From Bacteroidales bacterium (lineage in GTDB: Bacteria; Bacteroidota; Bacteroidia; Bacteroidales; P3), in the NCBI GenBank assembly GCA_900771365.1, contig CAAGNU010000313.1:1-52529 (forward strand): 52,529 bases of DNA. The letters run 5' to 3'. Both the position numbers and the translations under genes were made by a program. Under the pieces are notes generated by a model. That model saw only the letters and a program-made list of their open reading frames with translations, did not search any database and was not told the DNA's origin. This document shows positions 16,365 through 23,775 of the stretch, in pieces (positions within the stretch are counted from its first letter, which is position 1; each line of letters opens with the position of its first letter).

Positions 16365-16898
16365 CTATTCAGAAATTACAGCGTTCATGGGGACGTCGAA
16401 TGGTTCTGTGGGGACGGCTTCGACCATCTGGAAGTCGAAAGCCACGCCCACTTTGTATGCGTTAGGGGTGCTTTTGAGCAGGCGGTCGTAGAATCCGCGG
16501 CCACGGCCCATGCGGTTGTTGTGGCAGTCGAAGGCCACGCCGGGCACGATAATCATCTCCACCTTGTCGAGCGCGGTGAACTCGGAGCCTGTAGGCTCAC
16601 CGATACCGAACTGTTCGCCTTCAACGAGGCATTCGGGACCTGTGTACTGGCGTAGGCGCAGTTCATCGCCGTCTACGCAGGGCAGTAGGATGGCCTTCTC
16701 TTTGTACCATCGATTTACAAAATCGTGGGTCTGCACCTCGTCTTCCATAGACCAGTACATGAGAATGGTCTCGGCCTCTTTGAACTGCGGGAGTGCCTCA
16801 ACCTTGCCCAAGATGGGGGTGGAGCGGCGGCATTTTTCGTCAAAGGGGATGCCTTTCTTTGCGGCTCTAATCTGTTTGCGTAGTTCTTGCTTCTCCAT
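16365..16898 (-). CDS. 5-formyltetrahydrofolate cyclo-ligase
   Basis: The enzyme converts 5-formyl-THF to 5,10-methenyl-THF using ATP, returning a stored folate to one-carbon metabolism. The 177-residue length is standard. Visible are MEKQELRKQIRAAKKGIPFDEK at the start, the EVQTHDFV strand, IIVPGVAFDCHNNRMGRGRGFYDRLL (the family ATP/folate-binding GRGxGFYDR motif) and the terminal VPTEPFDVPMNAVISE. It is the first gene of a two-gene unit with the tail-anchored protein. The roughly 190-bp spacer upstream contains an imperfect TGCCTCGGCATAG/CTATGCCGGGGCA inverted repeat (about 17021-17063). Confidence 0.95.
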   Translation of the reverse strand: MEKQELRKQIRAAKKGIPFDEKCRRSTPILGKVEALPQFKEAETILMYWSMEDEVQTHDFVNRWYKEKAILLPCVDGDELRLRQYTGPECLVEGEQFGIGEPTGSEFTALDKVEMIIVPGVAFDCHNNRMGRGRGFYDRLLKSTPNAYKVGVAFDFQMVEAVPTEPFDVPMNAVISE

Positions 16899-17085
16899 GA
16901 TTGATAAATGGTTCGTTTCCTTTTAACGGGTGTTTCACGGCTTCGGCCTCGTTCGAACGGACTCGACACGGCACTCGGCTTGACATGGGTGTCCGCTGCT
17001 GCGGAGCAGGATGTTTCCCTGCCTCGGCATAGCACATACTGTGTTGCGACTATGCCGGGGCATGACGAAACGTGGTAGCATGTTC

Positions 17086-17556
17086 TTAGAAAGGCAGATC
17101 GTCTTCGGGTTTAAGCGGCGAGGCAAAAGGTGCCTGGGGTGCTGCGGGCTGGGCAGGTGCTGCGGGAGCGGCAGGCGCACTTGCGGGCTGCATGGGCTGC
17201 TGCATAGGCTGTTGCATGGGCTGCTGAGCAGGCATGGTGGGCGCTGCGGGCCAGCCGTAGCCGGCTGCTGCGGGCATCTGGCCGGGGACGTAGTTCTGGA
17301 TGCGGGTGCAGCGGAGGTCGGTGTACCATCTGTCCTGGAACTCGCGCGACTCGGGGGTGAAGGAGACGATAACGGGAGAGTTGAGCGGGATGCTGTGCAC
17401 CATGGCTGCTCTATCTTCACCGAAGGTGGTGAAGGCCACCATGCGAGGATACTCGCCATCCGTTTCTATAACAAAACCGCCTCTTACCCAAGGACCACGC
17501 TGGCTCTCGCCACGAACTTCTGAAAGAATCTTAATTAACTTGCCTGATATTTCCAT
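17086..17556 (-). CDS. DUF3127 OB-fold-like protein with SSB-type acidic tail
   Basis: The product has 156 residues. The N-terminal about 95 residues (MEISGKLIKILSEVRGESQR ... GGFVIETDGEYPRMVAFTTF ... IPLNSPVIVSFTPESREFQDRWYTDLRCTRI) match the Bacteroidota DUF3127 family, which is predicted to be an OB fold. A long Ala/Pro/Gln-Met linker with repeated QQPM follows, and the protein ends in PEDDLPF. The end is nearly the same as the DDIPF tip by which single-stranded-DNA-binding protein recruits repair and replication proteins. Domain plus flexible linker plus tip copies SSB architecture, so I infer a single-strand nucleic-acid-binding hub. A promoter-like box lies at 17621-17629. Confidence 0.85.
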   Translation of the reverse strand: MEISGKLIKILSEVRGESQRGPWVRGGFVIETDGEYPRMVAFTTFGEDRAAMVHSIPLNSPVIVSFTPESREFQDRWYTDLRCTRIQNYVPGQMPAAAGYGWPAAPTMPAQQPMQQPMQQPMQPASAPAAPAAPAQPAAPQAPFASPLKPEDDLPF

Positions 17557-17620
17557 GATATGACATTTATTTATTAATATTCAAATTATTGTGCTATTCT
17601 TACCTGTCAAGAATAATTCT

Positions 17621-17629
17621 GCAAAGGTA
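17621..17629 (-). promoter_or_regulatory. Promoter -7 box TACCTTTGC for the DUF3127 gene
   Basis: TACCTTTGC on the minus strand, 65 nt before the start codon, fits the TAnnTTTG consensus. Confidence 0.6.
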
Positions 17630-17676
17630 AGAAAAAAAAACGTATGTCCGAGAAAAAGTTATCAACAATAGCTCTG

Positions 17677-18606
17677 CTACCTTCCTGTTCGGCGCTGAAA
17701 GTAGAAGATGAGGAACGTGGTGATGACGACCATCACGCCGATGATGCACCAGAAGGCTTTGACGCTCGTTGTGAAGGGGAAAGTCACATTCATGCCGAAC
17801 AGGCCCGTCACCACGGTCAGGGGGAGCATGATGGTGGAAAAATAGGTCAGCACGCGCATAATCTCATTGGTGCGGTTGGCCTGCAAGGAGTCGAAGGTCT
17901 TGGAGAGGCCCTCAATCAACTCGCCGTAGTCCTCAATCGAGTCGAACATCTTCTGATATTGGTCGAGGATATTGCCCCAGTAGTCTTCCATGTCCAGCTC
18001 TTCGGGGTCGACGAAGCCTTTGATGGTGCCGCCTTCAAACATGTGCAGCACGCGCAGCTGAGGCTTGAACGTGGTGTTGAGCAGGATGATATTGCGCCGG
18101 GTGATAGAAATCAGCTCGATGATGCTTCGTGCCTTCTTGTTGAAGATGTCGTAGTTAATCAAGTCCACCTCGGCGCCCACGCGCATGATGAGGGTGTAGG
18201 TCTCAATCATCAGGCGGTCGAGAATGTGGTAGAGGAGGAGGTCGCTTGAGGAGAGCTTCTCCTTCACGTCGTCGTCATCATCATGGAGGTCTTCCTGTAT
18301 CTCTTCGAAGAGCTTTTTCACCACCCAGTGCGACTTTCCGATAGTGATGATGTAGTCCTTGCCCCAGAAAATCTTCACCTCGCGGATGCGGATGAACTTG
18401 TTGCCCTTGTCGAAATAGGGGAAATGCAGAATGAGAAAGTAGTAATCGTCGTATTCATCGATTTTAGGGCGTTGATTGCTGCCGCGGCAGTCTTCAATGT
18501 CCAAAGGGTGGAAATTGTATTCTTCTAACAAATAACGGTAGTCTTCTTCACTTGGATTAGTGATGTGCTGCCATTTCAAGGACTGGTATTGTATAGTCTC
18601 TATCAT
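17677..18606 (-). CDS. corA: Magnesium/divalent cation transporter CorA
   Basis: CorA forms a pentameric inner-membrane channel for Mg2+ (also Co2+ or Ni2+). The 309-residue protein has the long soluble N-terminal domain, the stalk helix around TFDSLQANRTNEIMRVLTYF, and two C-terminal membrane segments (STIMLPLTVVTGLFGMNV and AFWCIIGVMVVITTFLIFYF). The signature Gly-Met-Asn follows the first segment, and the protein ends in basic residues (QRRTGR) expected on the cytoplasmic side. The ATG at 18606 is preceded by a promoter box at 18685-18693. Confidence 0.95.
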   Translation of the reverse strand: MIETIQYQSLKWQHITNPSEEDYRYLLEEYNFHPLDIEDCRGSNQRPKIDEYDDYYFLILHFPYFDKGNKFIRIREVKIFWGKDYIITIGKSHWVVKKLFEEIQEDLHDDDDDVKEKLSSSDLLLYHILDRLMIETYTLIMRVGAEVDLINYDIFNKKARSIIELISITRRNIILLNTTFKPQLRVLHMFEGGTIKGFVDPEELDMEDYWGNILDQYQKMFDSIEDYGELIEGLSKTFDSLQANRTNEIMRVLTYFSTIMLPLTVVTGLFGMNVTFPFTTSVKAFWCIIGVMVVITTFLIFYFQRRTGR

Positions 18607-18684
18607 GGATTTTTTCCTCCCTTTTTTATGCGATCACTTGGTGGTCAGTATTCTACATTCGTTTATTAGTTTATTATTGAATTT

Positions 18685-18693
18685 GCAAAAATA
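18685..18693 (-). promoter_or_regulatory. Promoter -7 box TATTTTTGC for corA
   Basis: TATTTTTGC on the minus strand, about 80 nt upstream of the corA start; matches TAnnTTTG. Confidence 0.6.
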
Positions 18694-18795
18694 CACTTTT
18701 TTTCCGATATGGACAAAATTTTCTTCATCAGCCTATCGGCAGAATGGAGAATCGGGGCTGGCCTCATCACAAATCCTTTGCCATTTACCAACAGG

Positions 18796-19917
18796 CTAAT
18801 CAATATGTGCGCCTCCAGCCATCAAGCCAAGGCCGACCTGGATGTTGATAGTGAAGCCTTGAGGGGCGCCCACGATGGTTTTGAAGTTGTTGTAGGTAGC
18901 GTAGACCTTGGTGTTGAGGGTGAACATGCTGTGCATGGCGTTCGTGTTGCCCACGGGGAAGATGTCGTAGTCGACCGTGTTGCAGAACTTCTTGTTGAAA
19001 TCGATGCCGAAATGGAAGCATCCGTTACCCGACCCCATGGAGCTGCCCTCATCTGGCGTGAAGAGCATGGCCAGCAAGCCGTAGCCCACAAAGGGCGTGA
19101 GGCGGATATAGTTGTTGTCGATAATGGAATAGCCGTAGGCGGCATAGAGGTCGAAGACGGTGAGCGGGTCATCAACCAAGAGGTCGTTATACTCGCTGTT
19201 GACATTTGGGGCATCTTGTTTGCAGCGGCCTCCGCCGAAGTACATACCTGTCATGACGAAATGCTTTTTCCAGCCGAGGTCCATATTCATGGACAGTCCG
19301 AAGGCGTTGCTGAAATAGTCGTGCAGCTCGCCCCCTGTGCCGAGGATTCCCAGGTCGAACGACATCCCCCAGCGGAACGTGTTGTCGGTAAATCTATACT
19401 GATAGCTTTCCGCGGTAGAGTCCAGCGCAGCTTTAAGCTCGCCCTTCCATCGCTCAAGTTCCGCCGTGTTGGCTCCCTGCTCGGTGCTCCGTTCCAGGCG
19501 CGTCATGTCCTCGCCCAGCCGTCTCATGGTGTTGTCCAGGAGCATGTCGCGCTCGAGGATCTCGTTTTGGTTGAGCTCCCTCGTGAGCTTGCGGCGGTAG
19601 ACCTCGAGGAGGTCGAAGGCACATTGGTTGTATTGCAGCAGGGCCTCGGTGCGGTAGTGCGTGTCGGCCCAGGAGTTCTCCGCGCTTATGTAAGCGTAGG
19701 CTGCGGGACGGGTGTACGTCACATTGTTCACCTTCTTCTGCTCCGTGGTGTAGCCCATGTAGTACTCAAGGTACGAGTAGCGCCCGTCAAGGGCGGTGCG
19801 ATGCACAAAGTCGTTCCACGAAAGTGGTCCCATCTTCCATTTGTGGATGTATTGCTGGGCTTCTGAAAAGCTGATAAAAAGCAGGCAAAATGCTGAAATA
19901 AAGAGGATTCTTTTCAT
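18796..19917 (-). CDS. Exported protein: degenerate DUF922-like N-terminus plus barrel-like C-terminus
   Basis: The product has 373 residues, with the start placed at the signal peptide MKRILFISAFCLLFISFSEAQ and supported by the promoter at 19940-19948. Residues about 30-110 (GPLSWNDFVHRT ... ENSWADTHYRTEALLQYNQC, then AFDLLEVYRRK) resemble the DUF922 secreted-protease domain, in which an H-E-Q-x-H-F-D zinc motif stands; here that place reads Tyr96-Asn-Gln-Cys-Ala-Phe-Asp, so the metal ligands are gone. A charged helical segment (about 110-170) follows. The rest alternates strands (FRWGMSFDLGI, AFGLSMNMDLGWKKHFVMTGMYFGGG, RLTPFVGYGLLAML, FTINIQVGLGLMAGG) like a small outer-membrane barrel. 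The function is unknown, and the DUF922 link is my inference. Confidence 0.7.
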   Translation of the reverse strand: MKRILFISAFCLLFISFSEAQQYIHKWKMGPLSWNDFVHRTALDGRYSYLEYYMGYTTEQKKVNNVTYTRPAAYAYISAENSWADTHYRTEALLQYNQCAFDLLEVYRRKLTRELNQNEILERDMLLDNTMRRLGEDMTRLERSTEQGANTAELERWKGELKAALDSTAESYQYRFTDNTFRWGMSFDLGILGTGGELHDYFSNAFGLSMNMDLGWKKHFVMTGMYFGGGRCKQDAPNVNSEYNDLLVDDPLTVFDLYAAYGYSIIDNNYIRLTPFVGYGLLAMLFTPDEGSSMGSGNGCFHFGIDFNKKFCNTVDYDIFPVGNTNAMHSMFTLNTKVYATYNNFKTIVGAPQGFTINIQVGLGLMAGGAHID

Positions 19918-19939
19918 AATCTTTATCTTTTTTCGAAAT

Positions 19940-19948
19940 GCAAAGATA
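19940..19948 (-). promoter_or_regulatory. Promoter -7 box TATCTTTGC
   Basis: TATCTTTGC on the minus strand, 22 nt before the ATG at 19917. It rules out the upstream in-frame start. Confidence 0.7.
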
Positions 19949-20094
19949 CAATTTTTATCGGATATATGCAAAAAAAAATCGTCACTTCAGTCACCCCGCA
20001 AGAGCAGACGCCATGCCATGCCAGCATCCCATCACCTCCGCCCCCTCATGGCCGGTCATCCGTGCGGGTGAATCTTAGTTGTACCGAATTGATT

Positions 20095-20156
20095 GGCTCT
20101 GTTGTGCATAGTGACAGGATTTCATATAATATATCAGTCACACGCACAACAGAGCC
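20095..20156. repeat. 62-bp palindromic element with 13-bp perfect terminal inverted repeats
   Basis: GGCTCTGTTGTGC (20095-20107) and GCACAACAGAGCC (20144-20156) are exact reverse complements; a second inner pair GTGAC/GTCAC extends the stem. It looks like a tiny MITE or the joined ends of a deleted insertion sequence. It is part of a gene-free region (19949-21259) of 1.3 kb. Confidence 0.75.
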
Positions 20157-20345
20157 TAATTATTCACGAAAACTCGCAGTACTTTATTTAAATTTGCACA
20201 TAATCAATGCGTTATATTACTATCGGAAACAGTACGACTGTCGGACCTCTTTTACCAGCCTCCACCTCAAATCGGAGAACAATGGACGGAAACACTTGAT
20301 AATGAGCGCAAAAAAAGTGAAAATTAGCACGAGGCATCCTTGTGG

Positions 20346-20456
20346 CGAGGTTCGCCGTAGCTTCGCCGTAGCTCCGAGGTAGCTCCGACGTAGGTCCGAC
20401 TAAAGAGCGAAGAAGCCTCGGAGCTACGGCGGAGCTACCTCGGAGCTACAGCGAAG
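20346..20456. repeat. GTAGCTCCG cruciform element (third repeat family, copy 2)
   Basis: Tandem units of TTCGCCGTAGC and TCCGAGGTAGC run rightward to about 20400, and their reverse complements (GGAGCTACGGC, GGAGCTACCTC) run from about 20418 to 20456, giving arms of roughly 40 bp around a centre GTCCGACTAAAGAGCGAAG. It is by far the longest inverted copy of this family. Confidence 0.8.
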
Positions 20457-20660
20457 GAAGAGTGAAACAAAGGAGAAAGATTGACGAAAGAGGAACGGAG
20501 AATGGACGAAGGATGGGAGAATAAAGGACGGCCGAAGGAATGGGTAAGAATGAATGTTGGGCAAAGAACGGGTGTAGAAAGAACGAAGCAGGGGAGAATG
20601 TTGGACAGAGGAAGGACAGAGGAAAGACGGGAGAAGGTCGGAGGAAGGGTGTAGCAACGG
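20457..20660. other. About 200-bp purine-rich low-complexity tract
   Basis: The plus strand is dominated by A and G with loose repeats of GGAC/GAAGGA/GAGAA (for example GAAGGATGGGAGAATAAAGG). Frames open on either strand here have no recognisable protein features and follow from the composition. No gene is called. Confidence 0.7.
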
Positions 20661-20730
20661 CAGGAAATTTTCAGGACATATTCTGGCCTTTTCCTGAGAT
20701 TGCTTGTCGGTCTCCCCGGGGGGATACTAA

Positions 20731-20832
20731 AGGTGGGTTCTGCAAGTTCAGGCAACCTTTATAAATTCAAAAAAAGTTTTATACACGATACGTGTTCTCC
20801 GCTCCGCTATCGAAAGTCCACAGGACTTTCTT
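20731..20832. repeat. Short relic repeat and GAAAGTCC hairpin
   Basis: AGGTGGGTTCTGCAAGTTC followed by TTTATAAATTCAAA: the same two markers occur at the ends of the structured region 9521-9770. A perfect 8-bp hairpin GAAAGTCC-ACA-GGACTTTC lies at about 20813-20831. Confidence 0.5.
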
Positions 20833-20879
20833 CATATTTATCAAAATATTGAATTAACATGAATAATTAGAAGTCCCCT

Positions 20880-21080
20880 TCAAAATATATGACTTGGGGT
20901 CTCGCCAGCCCAGTTCAGCGTTGGACAGGGAGACGAAAAGATTCTGCGAATGTTTGATAGAATCATTATGGTCGGAAATATTTCTGTATCATCGCGATTC
21001 TGACGTGAATTATCAAAAAGCATATAGTTGATGCCTATTTGCGAAAGTTCGCGGCCATTCACGTTTGCCTGTAAATTCAC
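20880..21080 (-). pseudogene. Possible gene relic (start missing)
   Basis: The minus-strand frame reads VNLQANVNGRELSQIGINY and on to WAGETPSHIF, stop. It has protein-like composition, and the frame stays open upstream to about 21115 (FLFDYDVIDNGS) but has no convincing ATG, RBS or promoter and runs into the terminator hairpin. It may be the 3' end of a lost gene. No family recognised; low certainty. Confidence 0.3.
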
Positions 21081-21111
21081 AGAGCCGTTATCGATTACAT
21101 CATAGTCAAAT

Positions 21112-21142
21112 AAAAAGAGGCCACGTTGTGTGGCCTCTTTTT
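21112..21142. terminator. Rho-independent terminator after the exbD operon
   Basis: AAAAAGAGGCCAC, loop GTTGT, GTGGCCTCTTTTT: perfect 13-bp stem with a T-tract on either strand. It lies about 120 nt after the stop of the last exbD gene on the minus strand. Confidence 0.85.
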
Positions 21143-21182
21143 GTCTATAGAGTGTAGCTGTATACGCTTGCGAAACGTTGCA

Positions 21183-21252
21183 ACCTCGTGTTGAGTTATC
21201 TGTTACGAGGTCAAGCCTCGTGTTGAGGCGCCCTGTTACGAGGTCAAGCCTC
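21183..21252. repeat. CCTCGT/ACGAGG alternating hairpin repeats
   Basis: Two tandem units of about 31-33 bp, each CCTCGTGTTGAG...TGTTACGAGGTCAAG, plus a third CCTCGT. Every unit is itself a hairpin (CCTCGT/ACGAGG). They fill the space between the exbD stop and its terminator, so they lie in the mRNA 3' end. Confidence 0.75.
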
Positions 21253-21259
21253 GTGACGC

Positions 21260-21733
21260 TTATCGGCGTTCAGCTTTTTGTGCATTGTACATGATTTTGA
21301 ATGCACCAGCGTTGCGGAGCTCCTGTTTGATGTCGCTAATCATACCCATCTTGGTATCTTTGTCGGCTTTGATTGCCATGGTGACCTGGGGACGGTCGGC
21401 CTCAGGACGCTGTTGGAGTTCGGTTTCGACAAACAGAACGATATCGCTGACCTCAGAGATCTGGTCGTTGAGCTGGATACGGGTTTCCGTACCATACTTC
21501 TTCTGATAATCGCCAGGCTGCGGGGTACCTACGTTGATGTAGCTTACCAGACTCTTTTTCTCCATCTTGACCGTCTCGGTAGCCTTAGGAACCTTGATGG
21601 TGATGAAGAGAGAGCTTTCACGCATGGTGGTGATAGTCATGAAGAAGAACAGGAGCATGAAGATAATGTCCGACATGGAGCCCATGTTGAGGCCCGGTGT
21701 CTCTTTCGGTTTTTTTCCTGTGAATTTAGCCAT
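21260..21733 (-). CDS. ExbD/TolR-family biopolymer transport protein (second ExbD)
   Basis: This is a 157-residue proton-channel accessory protein. It has a short cytoplasmic N-terminus, one membrane helix (MGSMSDIIFMLLFFFMTITT) carrying the conserved Asp of the channel (in SMSDIIF), and a periplasmic C-terminal domain. The helix is preceded by the PGLNMGSMSD pattern seen in the first ExbD as PGLNTSSMSD. Together with the ExbB-like protein it should couple proton flow to outer-membrane work, such as TonB-dependent import. Its ATG overlaps the stop codon of the preceding exbD (TAATG), indicating translational coupling. It is the last gene of the operon. Confidence 0.9.
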   Translation of the reverse strand: MAKFTGKKPKETPGLNMGSMSDIIFMLLFFFMTITTMRESSLFITIKVPKATETVKMEKKSLVSYINVGTPQPGDYQKKYGTETRIQLNDQISEVSDIVLFVETELQQRPEADRPQVTMAIKADKDTKMGMISDIKQELRNAGAFKIMYNAQKAERR

Positions 21734-22308
21734 TATTTTGATTCTCCTATCTTTGTGGGCTCAGCCTCGGAAATAGCAATAGGGATTGCCTTATCGATAG
21801 CTTCGCTCTGTGCATCTTTAAGGTCGGCATATTTCTTGCCGAATCTTTCTTGAGAGAGCTCGTTGCGCATCTCGCTGATTGCAGCGGTCAGTTCGTTCTG
21901 GACTGCAATATACATATCGTAGGATGTGCCACGGTCGTTTTGCAGAGAGATAATACCCTTGGAAACCTCCATGGAGCCCAGCAAAGGAACCTCCACGGTC
22001 TCTTTTTCAGGAAGGTTCTCATCATTGTTGGGGTTGCCAAGGAACTCCTTGGCACGATCGCGGAGATCGTTGATGTCGCCCACTTCACCATTGAAGAGAA
22101 GACGGTCCTTACTATTGATTTTAACCACGAAGATATTACGCTCCTTAATCTCTGGGGGATCTTTTTGATCCTTGGGCATAGGAGGTGGCAAACGACGTGC
22201 AATACCCTGGTCTGTATTGATGTTGGAGACCAACAGGAAGAAGGCCAACAACAAGAACGAGATGTCGGACATTGAACTGGTGTTTAAGCCAGGTGTTTTT
22301 CTTCCCAT
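21733..22308 (-). CDS. ExbD/TolR-family biopolymer transport protein (first ExbD)
   Basis: A 191-residue paralogue of the following gene with the same design: GRKTPGLNTSSMSDISFLLLAFFLLVSNI as N-terminus plus membrane helix, the conserved Asp in MSD, and a larger periplasmic domain (ERNIFVVKINSKDRLLFNGE ... AISEMRNELSQERFGKKY). It starts 6 nt after the four-helix protein. Two different ExbDs behind one ExbB suggests a heteromeric or alternative channel complex, as found in Bacteroidota; which of the two serves TonB is not readable here. Confidence 0.9.
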   Translation of the reverse strand: MGRKTPGLNTSSMSDISFLLLAFFLLVSNINTDQGIARRLPPPMPKDQKDPPEIKERNIFVVKINSKDRLLFNGEVGDINDLRDRAKEFLGNPNNDENLPEKETVEVPLLGSMEVSKGIISLQNDRGTSYDMYIAVQNELTAAISEMRNELSQERFGKKYADLKDAQSEAIDKAIPIAISEAEPTKIGESK

Positions 22309-22314
22309 AGTTGA

Positions 22315-22767
22315 TTATTTTTTCTTGTTTGATTTGGGCATTACTTCGGTAACAACAATAGCGATAGCAGCACCAATTGTGAGAATGTAGCACATGATGC
22401 AGGCTGCGCCGATGAGTTTGGAAGTGCCTTCGGTGATTTGGTATTTCTGCAGGTCAACATCGCTTCCCTTAGCGAGCAGGTAGGAGATTACTACGACAAC
22501 GATGATGAGGGCGCAGAGTAAAAGGAATTTCTTGAGGTAACCAGGTTCTTCTTTGAAGCGGCTAGCAAGTTTTTTGATGAGGAAGACCACGATAGCGATG
22601 ATAGACACTGCAATCATGATAACCATCATCCAATATGCTATGTCGAATAAGCCGGACTCGGGTCTGACTTCTTCTTTCTGCAAGGCAAAGAGGACTGCAA
22701 ATGCAGTAGCGACGATTGCCAGGCCAAGAAGGACAAGCGTTAAAAGTTTATCAGTTTTCTCTTTCAT
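22315..22767 (-). CDS. Four-helix inner-membrane protein in the exbB-exbD operon
   Basis: The product has 150 residues. Hydrophobic segments: LLTLVLLGLAIVATAFAVLF, IAYWMMVIMIAVSIIAIVVF, FLLLCALIIVVVVISYLLA and LIGAACIMCYILTIGAAIAI, joined by short charged loops, ending in a basic tail (KSNKKK). I do not recognise a named family. The position between exbB and exbD, with gaps of 54 and 6 nt, indicates a part of or accessory to the proton-channel complex; that is inferred from context alone. Confidence 0.75.
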   Translation of the reverse strand: MKEKTDKLLTLVLLGLAIVATAFAVLFALQKEEVRPESGLFDIAYWMMVIMIAVSIIAIVVFLIKKLASRFKEEPGYLKKFLLLCALIIVVVVISYLLAKGSDVDLQKYQITEGTSKLIGAACIMCYILTIGAAIAIVVTEVMPKSNKKK

Positions 22768-22821
22768 AACAGTTTAAGGATTTAAAAGTTTTTAATTAAT
22801 AGTTTTATTTCCTTATAACTA

Positions 22822-23664
22822 TTATTTCTTGTTCTTGACGAGGATGTCCATGAAGGTGATGGAACCATCTTCCATCTGGGAAACGAGGCTCTCGATTTTG
22901 GTGAGGATGTAGTTATAGAAAATCTGAAGGATGATAGCGACGATAAGACCGAAGATGGTGGTCAACAGAGCAACCTTCATACCGCCAGCAACAACGGTCG
23001 GGCTGATATCACCAGCAACTTCGATATCATCGAATGCCTGGACCATACCTACGACGGTACCGAGGAATCCGAAGGAAGGAGCCAAAGCGATGAACAGGGA
23101 AATCCAGGTCATGTTGTTCTCCAAGCGGGCCATCTGGACGCCACCGTAGGAGGTAACAGCCTTTTCAACATTGTCAAGACCTTCGTCTACGCGGTCGAGA
23201 CCCTGGTAGAAGATGGAGGCCACGGGACCACGGGTGTCGCGGCAGAGGTCCTTAGCGCCATTGTAGTCGCCTTTCTGGACTTTCTCTTCGATGCCTTCGA
23301 GGAGCTTCTGCACATTGGTGGTAGCCATGTTCAGATAGATGATGCGCTCGATAACGAGAGCCATGCCGAAAATGAGGCAGAGGAGCACGGGGGTCATCCA
23401 ACCAGCACCACCCTGGATGTACTTTTCTTTCAAAACCTGATGGAAGGTTTTCTCGTCAGAAGCGGGAGCTGCTTCGGCTTCGTTTTCCTCGACGGGAGCT
23501 TCTGCGACGGTGGTATCAGCGGGTGCTGCGCTGTCGTTTTGCTCGGCGACTTGTTCGGTTGCGGGCTCGGCGGGCTGAGCAGCCTTGTCCTGAGCCATGA
23601 CACCATTGAGATTGGTGAATGTCAATAATCCAACGATTGACATCAAAGCAATTACTTTTTTCAT
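22822..23664 (-). CDS. exbB: MotA/TolQ/ExbB-family proton channel protein with N-terminal signal and Ala/Glu-rich linker
   Basis: The product has 280 residues. It opens with a cleavable-looking signal (MKKVIALMSIVGLLTFTNL ... MAQ), then an Ala/Pro/Glu-rich linker (about 27-75) that should be periplasmic, then the ExbB core: a first helix near GWMTPVLLCLIFGMALVIERIIYL, a cytoplasmic domain with KVQKGDYNGAKDLCRDTRGP, and two helices in the family block ENNMTWISLFIALAPSFGFL and AFDDIEVAG ... GGMKVALLTTIFGLIVAIIL. The first gene of the operon; its promoter box TATATTTGC is at 23728-23736. Confidence 0.92.
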   Translation of the reverse strand: MKKVIALMSIVGLLTFTNLNGVMAQDKAAQPAEPATEQVAEQNDSAAPADTTVAEAPVEENEAEAAPASDEKTFHQVLKEKYIQGGAGWMTPVLLCLIFGMALVIERIIYLNMATTNVQKLLEGIEEKVQKGDYNGAKDLCRDTRGPVASIFYQGLDRVDEGLDNVEKAVTSYGGVQMARLENNMTWISLFIALAPSFGFLGTVVGMVQAFDDIEVAGDISPTVVAGGMKVALLTTIFGLIVAIILQIFYNYILTKIESLVSQMEDGSITFMDILVKNKK

Positions 23665-23727
23665 GATTTAATTTAATGAATTAATTATTAATTAGTTAGT
23701 TTATTTTCGTATATGTTCAATATTTCT

Positions 23728-23736
23728 GCAAATATA
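23728..23736 (-). promoter_or_regulatory. Promoter -7 box TATATTTGC for the exbB operon
   Basis: TATATTTGC on the minus strand, 64 nt before the exbB ATG, matching TAnnTTTG. Confidence 0.65.
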
Positions 23737-23775
23737 CACTATTTTTCTGATATTTTGACTTTTTTGATGAATTTT

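Noticed and set aside
19966..20382. A 138-codon frame across the palindromic element
   Set aside because: It crosses two repeat elements and changes character repeatedly; no start context or domain.
20424..20764. Small proteins encoded in the purine-rich tract on either strand
   Set aside because: The frames are open only because stop codons are rare in such composition; the peptides are low-complexity.
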